A stretch of 64,000 bases of DNA, taken from NCBI GenBank assembly GCA_002368795.1, contig DFFG01000075.1, positions 29,148 to 93,147 of the forward strand, read 5' to 3'. This stretch comes from Eubacterium sp. UBA3782. GTDB lineage: Bacteria > Bacillota > Clostridia > Lachnospirales > Lachnospiraceae. How positions within the stretch are numbered: position 1 is the first letter of the stretch; every line of letters starts with the position of its first letter. Of this stretch, positions 8,524 to 16,481 are shown in pieces. Under the pieces are notes generated by a model. It was not told the origin of the DNA and made no database searches. It saw only the letters and a program-made list of their open reading frames with translations. The position numbers and the translations under genes were made by a program.

Positions 8524-8829
8524 GAATACAGCTGCGCCTTTGCGCAGCCACTCCGGTTGGTGACAGACGAAGGTCCGCCGGGTGTTTCGTATCTGCCGGA
8601 GGCTGAAGTCTTTGATCTGCTGAGGAAGCTTATCGACTATGTTCTTACTCCGGATGGTGTACAGGCCAGAGCGCTGGCCGAGGATGCCTGGTTCTATGTG
8701 AACACCACGAACAGGGCAGTGAGCGTGCCGCTCCAGACACCAGGCCGGGGATTCCTCAGCGGCCAGGAATATACAGAAGTGCTGGAGCTTTCCCCCTACA
8801 GCGCTGAACTGGTGAGAAAGGCAAAGTAA
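8524..8829 (+). pseudogene. C-terminal remnant of a GH42-like beta-galactosidase
   Basis: The frame is open from a stop at 8521 to 8829. A TTG at 8557 could start it but has no ribosome site. The product resembles the C-terminal end of GH42 beta-galactosidases: a trimerisation-type helix (EAEVFDLLRKLIDYVL), then a short beta domain (FYVNTTNRAVSVPL, YTEVLELSPYSAELV). The catalytic barrel is absent. It lies between the small gene terminator and the GH5 operon, so it is probably a deletion remnant of a former beta-galactosidase. The family assignment is by pattern only. Confidence 0.55.
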
Positions 8830-9098
8830 GGCAGGCGTTGCGGCATTGCATCTGTTAAGACGAGACAGAAAAAGGTAAAAAAGTAATAGAAGACCAAAGA
8901 CCGCATATGGTACACCGGCGGGAAGAATTCCCCTTACATCTGGATGAAGTGCCCGGGTTCATCCGCGTAGACAGAAACTGTCCCCACCTTCTGAAAAATC
9001 TGATATACTTCTGACTCTTCTGATAGTTATCGGGAGAGTTTTTTTTTATATTGGCATTAAAAGAACAGCTTGCAAATCTGCCAAGGAAAGGAGAAATC

Positions 9099-10271
9099 AT
9101 GTTTATCAAAGGCGTCAACCTCGGAAACTGGCTGGTCCTGGAGAAGTGGATGAGCCCGCATCTGTTTGACGGCACGACGGCGGAGGACGAATATTATCTG
9201 CCGACACAGCTGCCAAAGGAAGTCTATGAAGCCAGGATGCTAATCCACCGCAGCGAATATATCACCGAAAGGGATTTCGCAAAGATTGCTTCCATCGGCC
9301 TGACCCATGTACGTATCCCCGTCCCGTATTTCATCTTCGGAGACCGTCCGCCCTTCATCGGCTGTATTGAGTATCTGGACAATGCCTTCGCATGGGCCGA
9401 AAAATACGACCTGAAGATCCTGATTGACCTTCATACCGCCCCGCTTTCCCAGAACGGATTCGACAACGGCGGCATCTGCGGCGTCTGCAAATGGAGCCAG
9501 AGCCCGGAGGAAGTGGAATTCGTGCTGCACGTGCTGGAGAAGCTGGCGGTCCGTTATGAAGGCAGAAAAGGCCTGTTCGGCATTACGCCGATCAATGAGC
9601 CGATCACGGAGCCGATGTGGTCCACCATGGATGTAATGAACCGCTATAAGCCGGCGGATCCGGAACTGGCAGCAGGTTCGGCACCCAATACGCTCGAATT
9701 CCTGCGCGGCTTCTATGACGAAGCATTTGTGCGGATCGCGCCGCATCTGGCGGAAGATCAGTACGTTGTTTTCCATGACGCTTTCCGCCTGAAAGACTGG
9801 AAAGAATACCTGACGCAGGAGAAGTTCGCGGGACGCGTCGTGCTGGACACCCACCAGTATCTGATGGTAGCGGAAGCCCTCGGCTGTGAGCAGAATCTGA
9901 CCGGCTATATGAATTATATCGAACAGACCTGGGCAAAGGATATCGCCGAAGTGCAGGAGTATGTACCGGTAGTCGTGGGAGAGTGGTGTGTTTTCAACTC
10001 CTACGCAGTCGGCGTGGATACAAAGGGCGGCCAGACGAGCCTGAACGGCCTGGACTTCTCGGACAATACGGAGATGTTCACGCCGGCGCAGAAAAAGACC
10101 ATTTATCAGACCATCGCCAATGCGACGCTGAACGCCTGGCAGAACGGCTCCGGCTGGTTCTACTGGAGCTACAAGCTGCTGCTGGACACTGTGAATGAAC
10201 CGAACTGGATCGGCTGGGATTCGTGGGATCTGGGCAAGTGCCACGATCTCGGATGGTTCCCGGAAGTATAA
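9099..10271 (+). CDS. GH5 beta-glucanase/glucosidase, cytoplasmic
   Basis: The enzyme of 390 residues starts at MFIKGVNLGNWLVLEKW, a hallmark of GH5 exo-beta-1,3-glucanase-like subfamilies. The acid/base is Glu167 in PINEP and the nucleophile Glu295 in VVVGEW. There is no signal peptide, so it likely cleaves imported short beta-glucans or beta-glucosides. The ATG at 9099 is preceded by AAAGGAG. It is the first gene of an operon with the GPH symporter, which follows after 16 bases, and probably the AraC regulator. Confidence 0.88.
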   Translation: MFIKGVNLGNWLVLEKWMSPHLFDGTTAEDEYYLPTQLPKEVYEARMLIHRSEYITERDFAKIASIGLTHVRIPVPYFIFGDRPPFIGCIEYLDNAFAWAEKYDLKILIDLHTAPLSQNGFDNGGICGVCKWSQSPEEVEFVLHVLEKLAVRYEGRKGLFGITPINEPITEPMWSTMDVMNRYKPADPELAAGSAPNTLEFLRGFYDEAFVRIAPHLAEDQYVVFHDAFRLKDWKEYLTQEKFAGRVVLDTHQYLMVAEALGCEQNLTGYMNYIEQTWAKDIAEVQEYVPVVVGEWCVFNSYAVGVDTKGGQTSLNGLDFSDNTEMFTPAQKKTIYQTIANATLNAWQNGSGWFYWSYKLLLDTVNEPNWIGWDSWDLGKCHDLGWFPEV

Positions 10272-10287
10272 AAGGAGGAGAAAAAAC

Positions 10288-11685
10288 ATGAATACAAAAG
10301 CAATGGATCCCAACGCGAAGCTTTCCTGGCTGGAGCGGATCGCCTACGGTATCGGCGACTATGCCGGAAATCTCGTTTATTCTTCAATCTCGGCATTCCT
10401 TCTGGTATACTATGTATCGGTCGTCGGCGTGCCTTCGGCAACAGCCGCTTCCGTTATGGCGATCTCCAAGATCTTTGACGGCATATCGGATCTGTTCATG
10501 GGCCGTATCGTCGATAAAACGAAATCGAAATACGGAAAAGCACGTCCCTGGCTGATCCGCGCCAGCATTCCGCTCGCGATCTGCACGGTGCTGATGTTCT
10601 CCGTGCCGGCCGGTTTCACCGGAACGCTCCAGATCGCATATATTTTCCTGACCTACAATCTGGTATCCACGATCTTCTATACCGCGCTGAATGTTCCCTA
10701 CGCGACCCTGCAGGGACTGATGACGACGAATCAGTATGAGCGCGGTCTGCTCGGCAACTTCCGTATGCTGCTCGCGACCTTCGGCACCATGACCGTCAAC
10801 ACCGTCGTCATGAAGCTCGTCACGGCGTTCGGCGGCAGCGATACTTCCCAGTTCGGCTGGTCCATGGCCATGATCGTCCTGATGATCGCTTTCGTCGTGC
10901 TGAACCTGATCACCTTCTTCTGCACGAGGGAACGTGTCGTGGACAACGCAGCTGAGACAGAAAAGGCCGGTGAGGCAAAAGGCCCCTCCGTCATGGAAGC
11001 GCTGAAGTCCCTGCTCCGGAACAAGTACTGGATCCTGATGGTCATCTTCCTGTTTGCGCTGTACTTCATGATGTCCACGTTCTTCGGAAGCAACTATTAT
11101 TTTGCACAGTATGTCCTCGGTAATGAAGGCGCGTATGCCGGACTTGCGAACGCTCTGTCGCTGGCGCAGATGGGCATCATGTTCGTAACGCCCATCATCA
11201 TGATGAAGGTCTCCAAGCGCTGGACCGGCTTCCTCGGCATGGCCGTATCCGCAGTCGGCTTTATCCTGACCTTCCTGGCAGGACAGAATGTCGGCATCGT
11301 CTTTGTCGCCAACATCATCAAGGGACTGGGCTTCGGCTGCGGTGCTGCCACCATGTTCGGCATGCTGCAGGATGCCATCACCTACGGACAGTGGAAGACC
11401 GGCGTACAGGCTACCGGTATGGGAAATGCCGCTTCTTCTTTCACGATGAAGATCGGTTCCGGACTTGGTACTGCCGCGCTCGGCTGGATCCTTTCCGCCG
11501 GCAACTTCGATGCGGATCCCACATCCGCGTCCGCGATCGCTTCGATCAATGTCGCCTGCATCTGGGTGCCGCTGATCGTCTGTGTCGTCGGCCTCGTCTG
11601 CCTGCTGCTGTTCGATCTGGACAAGCACTATGGCAAGGTCGTGGAAGATCTGGAGAACGGCCGCTGGGCCGGATCGAAGGACTGA
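10288..11685 (+). CDS. GPH-family glycoside:cation symporter
   Basis: This 465-residue MFS transporter belongs to the GPH (melibiose permease-like) family. It shows about twelve hydrophobic segments, the early SKIFDGISDLFMGRIVDKTK motif and KYGKARPWLI, typical of GPH symporters that move glycosides with Na+ or H+. The cytoplasmic loop between segments 6 and 7 holds ERVVDNAAETEKAGEAKG. AGGAGG lies eight bases before the ATG. Its tight spacing to the GH5 gene indicates import of the GH5 substrate. It is paralogous to the symporter at 22618. Confidence 0.92.
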   Translation: MNTKAMDPNAKLSWLERIAYGIGDYAGNLVYSSISAFLLVYYVSVVGVPSATAASVMAISKIFDGISDLFMGRIVDKTKSKYGKARPWLIRASIPLAICTVLMFSVPAGFTGTLQIAYIFLTYNLVSTIFYTALNVPYATLQGLMTTNQYERGLLGNFRMLLATFGTMTVNTVVMKLVTAFGGSDTSQFGWSMAMIVLMIAFVVLNLITFFCTRERVVDNAAETEKAGEAKGPSVMEALKSLLRNKYWILMVIFLFALYFMMSTFFGSNYYFAQYVLGNEGAYAGLANALSLAQMGIMFVTPIIMMKVSKRWTGFLGMAVSAVGFILTFLAGQNVGIVFVANIIKGLGFGCGAATMFGMLQDAITYGQWKTGVQATGMGNAASSFTMKIGSGLGTAALGWILSAGNFDADPTSASAIASINVACIWVPLIVCVVGLVCLLLFDLDKHYGKVVEDLENGRWAGSKD

Positions 11686-11750
11686 TCGTCTACTGAAAAT
11701 CAAACAGACGCAGGAAAATGTTTCTGCCGCGATCATCAAGGAATCCCAAA

Positions 11751-12674
11751 ATGAACGTGAATAACTCTGACTGGGTAAAACAGAACAGCCGGCTCCGGGA
11801 GGAAGAGTGCCTCCCGGAGCTTCGGCGCCGTAAAATGGACGAGAAAGTCGCAGCTCGCATGTTTGAGATCCGGGAGAACCAGAGCCGGCATAATCCGTAT
11901 GACCAGGAGCTGCGGGAAACGACTGCGATCATGCAGGGTGATGTAAAAGCTCTGGAGGAGAGCATTCTGGAGGAATATGCGGGAGAACTCGGTGTCCTGA
12001 ACGAAGAGGACAGTCTGCGCAATGTGAAGAATATCTGCATTGTCGTCATCACCCTCGCGAGCCGGGCCGCTATCCGGGGCGGGCTTGCACCGGAACTGGC
12101 CTTTGCCATCAGTGATGTCTACATCAGCGAACTGGAGAGGTGCCGGATCCCGAGCAGTATTTCCAGGCTCTGCCGCGGCGCGGAATATCATTTCGCGCGG
12201 CTGGTGCGCGTCCTGCAGGAAAACAGGAAGAGCACCCGAAGAGAAATGGCGGATCATATGCCGGATGGATCGCAGTATAAAACGGACGGTGATAAAGCGC
12301 TGCCGCTGGTGCCGGATGACCGGCAGAAGAAGAAAGCGGCAGAAAATGAACATGTGGAGCGTGCGAAGGATTACATCTACCGGAATCTGCATCAGAAGAT
12401 CGGTACGGAGGAGATCGCGAAGGCGCTGGCGCTGAATCCGAAATATCTGTCAACGTTGTTTCATCAGGAGACCGGACTTACGATTTCGCGTTATATACGA
12501 CGGGAGAAGATACGGCTCGTCAAAAACATGCTGACCTATTCGGAATATTCCTTCCTGGAGATCGCGCATTATCTGGGCTTTTCCTCCCAGAGCCATCTGG
12601 GAGAGCAGTTCCGGAAAGAGACCGGTATGACACTGAAGGAGTACCGTCAGAAATACCAGAGACGGGATGGCTGA
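11751..12674 (+). CDS. AraC-family transcriptional regulator without usual sensor
   Basis: The regulator has 307 residues. The C-terminal 100 residues are a two-helix-turn-helix AraC domain (EEIAKALALNPKYLSTLFHQ, then SFLEIAHYLGFSSQSHLGEQF). The middle region (ITLASRAAIRGGLAPELAF) aligns by eye with the region just before the DNA-binding domain of the larger AraC protein at 17838-19037. The roughly 130-residue N-terminal sensing region of that paralogue is missing here. AAGGA lies eight bases before ATG 11751. It probably controls the GH5/symporter genes and perhaps the GH3. Confidence 0.82.
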   Translation: MNVNNSDWVKQNSRLREEECLPELRRRKMDEKVAARMFEIRENQSRHNPYDQELRETTAIMQGDVKALEESILEEYAGELGVLNEEDSLRNVKNICIVVITLASRAAIRGGLAPELAFAISDVYISELERCRIPSSISRLCRGAEYHFARLVRVLQENRKSTRREMADHMPDGSQYKTDGDKALPLVPDDRQKKKAAENEHVERAKDYIYRNLHQKIGTEEIAKALALNPKYLSTLFHQETGLTISRYIRREKIRLVKNMLTYSEYSFLEIAHYLGFSSQSHLGEQFRKETGMTLKEYRQKYQRRDG

Positions 12675-12735
12675 CAAATGCTGCAGGAAGCAGCAGATTC
12701 CGGCAGTGCCGCCGGCTCATCTGAAATGATTGTGC

Positions 12736-12778
12736 AAAAAGGATCCGGTTCCCGGGGGAGGAGAATCGGATCCTTTTT
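12736..12778. terminator. Bidirectional terminator
   Basis: AAAAAGGATCCG pairs exactly with CGGATCCTTTTT around a 19-base loop. It serves the AraC gene on the plus strand and the permease remnant on the minus strand. Confidence 0.9.
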
Positions 12779-12798
12779 GTAATGATTCCTTTGTGAAA

Positions 12799-13032
12799 TT
12801 ATCCCTTGATCGTACCTGCGATAAAGCTTTCCTGGATCTTCTTGCTCAGGAACAGGTAGAGCGGCAGGATGGAGAAGGTCGACCAGAGCCAGTGCTTCGG
12901 AAGACCGATGACATTTTCACCGAAGATCTCCTGGTTGTTCTTTAAGGAAAACGTGAACATCCAGTAGACGGGGAAGAGATTGATCACCAGCCAGATGAGA
13001 AGCCCCAAAATGAATTGGAATCTTGCTGTCAT
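12799..13032 (-). pseudogene. Sugar ABC permease (MalG type) with internal deletion
   Basis: The 77-residue frame joins two non-adjacent parts of a MalG-type carbohydrate ABC permease. Residues 1-50 are the first membrane helix and the following motif (INLFPVYWMFTFSLKNN, then EIFGENVIGLPKHW). Residues 53-77 match the extreme C-terminus (YLFLSKKIQESFIAGTIKG, the family ending). About 200 residues, including the EAA loop that contacts the ATPase, are missing, and the junction is in frame. No binding protein, second permease or ATPase lies nearby. It is almost certainly non-functional. Confidence 0.75.
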
Positions 13033-13117
13033 GCGTTCCGGATCGTCTTGTTGATTCCCCTGCTGCGGTGGGAACGGACCGCGGAGGGGATTGGTATAAT
13101 CAGTAGTGGAAGAACAC

Positions 13118-14188
13118 CTATTCCAAGAGTATCATGAGAACCATAAGGACGATGACAAAGGCAAGATCGTACAGGAGGATGCCAAAGGTCCGGACGGCTT
13201 TTTTCTTGCTTTTGCAGAGCGGAAGATGGCTCTGCACACCCAGGTAATCGCTGGTAAACAGGACGACACCGATCATCATAAGGAAGCAGAAGACCCGCTC
13301 CAGCCAGATGGCCGGCCCAGCGACTCCGTTCACGCTGAGAGTTGAGGAAATGTACAGCATGATAAGATAGCCGGCTGTACCCAGGACCATATGTGTGGGA
13401 TCTCCCGTACGAAAACCAGGGAGCATCCACTTGCTGGTCTTGTAAACCGGAGGATCTACCGGCGCTTCCGGCGTCAGGATCTGCTGCAGGGCGCTGCGGA
13501 GCGATGCCGCATCCGGATACCGGTCAGCCGCGTTCAGCTGCAGACAGCGGCCGATCACCTTGCCCAGGGTACTTCCGGCGGCAGGCTCCGGTGAAAAATC
13601 TCCCTTCAGGAGTGCATTCAGGAACATGCCTGTCGAGTAGATATCCGTGCGGATATCGGAGGAGCCAAAGCCGTATTGCTCAGGCGCTGCATAGCCCTTC
13701 GTGCCGAGCAGCACCGTATCGGAGGTGCCGCCGGGATGATAGAACTTGGCCGCGTTGAGATCCAGAAGGAAAAGTGCACCTGACGAGGTCAGCATCACGT
13801 TTGACGGCTTGATATCCCGGTGGATGACCGGAGGGCTGCAGGCGTGGAGCTGTTCCAGTATACCGCACAGCTGGATGCCATAGCGGCAGGTCTCTTCCTC
13901 GGAAAAGGGGCCGTGTTCGGACAGAAGCTCTTCAAAGGTGCGGCCGGAGATATACTCCTCGACCACAGCGAGATCATCGCCGTCCCGGCAGACACACAGG
14001 ATCTGGGGTATGCCGATGACCGGATGGGCCATCAGGTACCGGTAGACATCTTCATTGTAGACGGAGAGTATCTTCTTTACGCCGATTTTCTTTGTCTGGC
14101 TGTGCTGTACGACACTTACCCGGTGAGCCTCGTCGATCACGGCGGTCTCCCGGAAGAAGGAAAGCGCAAGCCGGTCTTCGATGTTCAT
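13118..14188 (-). CDS. Membrane-anchored Ser/Thr protein kinase
   Basis: A protein of 356 residues. An N-terminal kinase domain (about 1-255) has the lysine in IGVKKI (38/39), the catalytic loop HRDIKPSN with Asp125, and the activation-loop motif YAAPEQYG. The usual DFG is DLN (143-145) and the glycine-rich loop is poorly preserved. The remaining 100 residues hold three hydrophobic segments, so the kinase faces the cytoplasm. It lacks PASTA domains. The gene is divergent from the HTH-like protein at 14245 with only 56 bases between starts, and the two probably work together. Confidence 0.88.
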   Translation of the reverse strand: MNIEDRLALSFFRETAVIDEAHRVSVVQHSQTKKIGVKKILSVYNEDVYRYLMAHPVIGIPQILCVCRDGDDLAVVEEYISGRTFEELLSEHGPFSEEETCRYGIQLCGILEQLHACSPPVIHRDIKPSNVMLTSSGALFLLDLNAAKFYHPGGTSDTVLLGTKGYAAPEQYGFGSSDIRTDIYSTGMFLNALLKGDFSPEPAAGSTLGKVIGRCLQLNAADRYPDAASLRSALQQILTPEAPVDPPVYKTSKWMLPGFRTGDPTHMVLGTAGYLIMLYISSTLSVNGVAGPAIWLERVFCFLMMIGVVLFTSDYLGVQSHLPLCKSKKKAVRTFGILLYDLAFVIVLMVLMILLE

Positions 14189-14244
14189 GATGCGGGCTCC
14201 TTTCTGGAAAAGCTGAAAACATTATAGCGCAAAAGGAAAAGAAA

Positions 14245-14706
14245 ATGAAAGACATAACAACGGATGAGCTGGAAAAGGTGTTGGAAACCACACATCCACA
14301 TAAGGCAGGAGAATTCCTAAAGCAAAACGAGGATGCCATGTATGCGGAGGCTTCGGCATTTCCGGAGTACATGCGCGGAAAAATAAAAGAAAAGGGCATG
14401 CTGCAGCAGACCGTATTTTTGGCCGCAGACATACCGGAGCGGTACGGCTACAAGCTGCTCTCCGGTGAAAAAAGGACACGGCAGCGGGATATCATCCTGC
14501 GGCTGTGCTATGCGGCGGACTTTACCCTGGACGAGGTCCAGAAAGCCCTGCGTCTGTATCCCTTTCCAGAGCTGTATGCCAAATTTCCGCGGGATGCGCT
14601 GCTCATGATCGCATTCAATGAGCATCCGGGAGACATCATCGATGTCAATGCGTTTCTGAAGGAAAATAATGCAGAGGTGCTCCGGTCAAGCGGCGTACAG
14701 GAATAG
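14245..14706 (+). CDS. XRE-like helix-turn-helix protein, partner of the kinase
   Basis: This 153-residue protein carries a degenerate XRE-like motif: ERYGYKLLSGEKRTRQRDII, then LCYAADFTLDEVQKAL, then LYAKFPRDALLMIAFNEH. The order (Y-x-Y-x-L-x-SGEK, a helix with LDEVQ, then PRDALL) is the pattern of a small HTH-like family often found beside bacterial Ser/Thr kinases. DNA binding is not assured. AAAAGGAAAAGAAA precedes the ATG. It is divergent from the kinase, so shared control and a kinase-substrate relation are inferred. Confidence 0.65.
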   Translation: MKDITTDELEKVLETTHPHKAGEFLKQNEDAMYAEASAFPEYMRGKIKEKGMLQQTVFLAADIPERYGYKLLSGEKRTRQRDIILRLCYAADFTLDEVQKALRLYPFPELYAKFPRDALLMIAFNEHPGDIIDVNAFLKENNAEVLRSSGVQE

Positions 14707-14806
14707 GGCAGGGGCCGTTTAAAAATGCCCGGCTTTCTGTTTCCGTTTTTCTGACCAGGGCAGATCCTGCATTATTGATAGATCAATTTTTCAGGAGGAG
14801 AAGGTT

Positions 14807-15829
14807 ATGAGAAAAACAAGGAAATGGACAGCCGTGCTTTTGTGTGCAGCAATGGTCAGTGCATCTATCTGTGGCTGCGGATCTGCCGCTCCATCAGAGG
14901 AAGAGAAAAAAGTAGTAGCGGCAGCGTCAGAAACAGCAGAGGCAGAAACTGCCGGATCTGCAGAAGAAGCTTCCACCCCGGAAACAGCCAGCTCTGTCTC
15001 GGCAGCAGAAGAACAGGCAGCAGAGGAGGAAGTAGCAGCTGCAAGCGAAGAGACCGTCGAAGAACCTGCCGAAGAAGCGGCAGATGTTACGATTGAGGAG
15101 CAGACCCTTCTGGATCAGGACGGAATTGTGGTTACCGCGAAGGAATATATAAAAGATCCGATTTGGGGAGACGGAATAAAGGTCCTGGTTGAAAATAATT
15201 CTGCCCAGGATATTGGAATCAGCGTCAGTTCGCTGATCGTGAACAACTACATGGTGACAGAAAGTTTCGCCGCAGAGGTTGCCGCAGGCAAAAAATCAAA
15301 TGAGACGATTTATATTATGAGCAGCGATCTGGAAAAGGCAGACATTGAGAATGTAGGCCAGATCGAAATCTATTTCCACGTTTATGATTCTGCAAGCTAT
15401 GATACTTTATTTGATTCGGACAGAGCCGTGATCCAGACCTCTAAATTTGATGAAATGGACTGTGAGCCTGTTGACGATGGAATGGAGCTGTACAATGACG
15501 GTTCGATTCGTATTATCGGAAAAACCGTCGATGAGGACAACTTCTGGGGAACGGCGATCCTTCTGTATGCGGAGAACAATACAGACAGAAACATTGGCAT
15601 CAGTTCCGCTGATCTTTCTGTAAATGGATTCATGCTGAGCGGCAGCGGCTATTATGCAGATATTTACAGTGGAAAAATGTCTGTAAATGAGCTTACGCTG
15701 TATGAAAGCGAGCTGGAAGAAAATGATATAGAAACTGTTGAGGACGTTGAACTAAAATTCCATATTTACGACCTGAATACTTATGACACGATAGCGGATT
15801 CAGAACCTGTAACATTTGCAGTAAAGTGA
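14807..15829 (+). CDS. Lipoprotein with two repeated beta domains
   Basis: The 340-residue product has a lipoprotein signal (RKTRKWTAVLLCAAMVSAS, with the cysteine in ICGCGS near residue 24). An Ala/Glu-rich spacer follows to about residue 95. Two homologous domains of about 115 residues then occur, each with GI(K)VLVENNS or TAILLYAENNT, DIGIS and YDxLxxYDT elements, indicating an Ig-like duplication. It is anchored outside the cell membrane. GGAGGAGAAGG precedes the start. It is followed after 34 bases by the small membrane protein at 15864, which suggests one operon. The ligand is unknown. Confidence 0.75.
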   Translation: MRKTRKWTAVLLCAAMVSASICGCGSAAPSEEEKKVVAAASETAEAETAGSAEEASTPETASSVSAAEEQAAEEEVAAASEETVEEPAEEAADVTIEEQTLLDQDGIVVTAKEYIKDPIWGDGIKVLVENNSAQDIGISVSSLIVNNYMVTESFAAEVAAGKKSNETIYIMSSDLEKADIENVGQIEIYFHVYDSASYDTLFDSDRAVIQTSKFDEMDCEPVDDGMELYNDGSIRIIGKTVDEDNFWGTAILLYAENNTDRNIGISSADLSVNGFMLSGSGYYADIYSGKMSVNELTLYESELEENDIETVEDVELKFHIYDLNTYDTIADSEPVTFAVK

Positions 15830-15863
15830 TGGCAGAAGAATACACAGGCAGGAGCATACGAAG

Positions 15864-16238
15864 ATGAAAATGTGGAAGCTTGTATCTGGGATATTATCCA
15901 TTATCCTATCTGCTATGGTCGTATTCCAGTCCTGCGCAGCAGGGATATCCAACGCGATGTCGAACAACGAAGAGATTTCCGGCACAGCAGGAGTAATCGT
16001 AGCCGTGCTTTTGTTGACGGGAGGGATCGTTTCCATTGCCACCCGCAAGTCAGAGCACAGAAACGGGAACATTGCGTTAATCATTCTGTTCGGATTGGCA
16101 GCTTTGATCGGTTTTACTTGTCATGGATCCTATTCTGATCTTGTTATCTGGTCATACTGGTGTCTGATCAATGGAGTGCTTGCACTGATTGCTTTATTAA
16201 GAACCGGGAAGCCCAGAACCAAAAGTGAGGAGGCATAA
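15864..16238 (+). CDS. Small membrane protein, four helices
   Basis: The 124-residue protein has hydrophobic segments at about residues 7-27, 41-59, 69-88 and 92-111, joined by short basic or acidic turns, and ends in a charged tail (RTGKPRTKSEEA). CAAG inside the first segment is not at a proper lipobox position, so lipidation is doubtful. It follows the lipoprotein gene closely and precedes a terminator-like hairpin. No enzymatic motif is visible. A role as membrane partner of the lipoprotein is possible. Confidence 0.65.
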   Translation: MKMWKLVSGILSIILSAMVVFQSCAAGISNAMSNNEEISGTAGVIVAVLLLTGGIVSIATRKSEHRNGNIALIILFGLAALIGFTCHGSYSDLVIWSYWCLINGVLALIALLRTGKPRTKSEEA

Positions 16239-16281
16239 ATCCTTCTGAATTGCAAATGAATTCAGGAAGCAATAACTCACG

Positions 16282-16312
16282 GGGACCGCTGCTGGCGGTC
16301 CCTGCTTTGATT
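16282..16312 (+). terminator. Terminator after the lipoprotein operon
   Basis: GGGACCGC (16282-16289) pairs with GCGGTCCC (16295-16302), followed by a T-rich stretch interrupted by single G and A bases. Confidence 0.6.
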
Positions 16313-16481
16313 TTCTGAATTTCTGCAGGGAAGGTAAGGAGGAGGCAATGGAATAATGGATAGGGTACTCCCCGATCGTCTAGAATATGTTATTATTGGT
16401 ATAAACAAAATAGCAGCCAATTCCATCCTGATGGGATAGGTAACAGAAGAAACAGAGAACTTGTCAAAGGGGGCCTGACAA

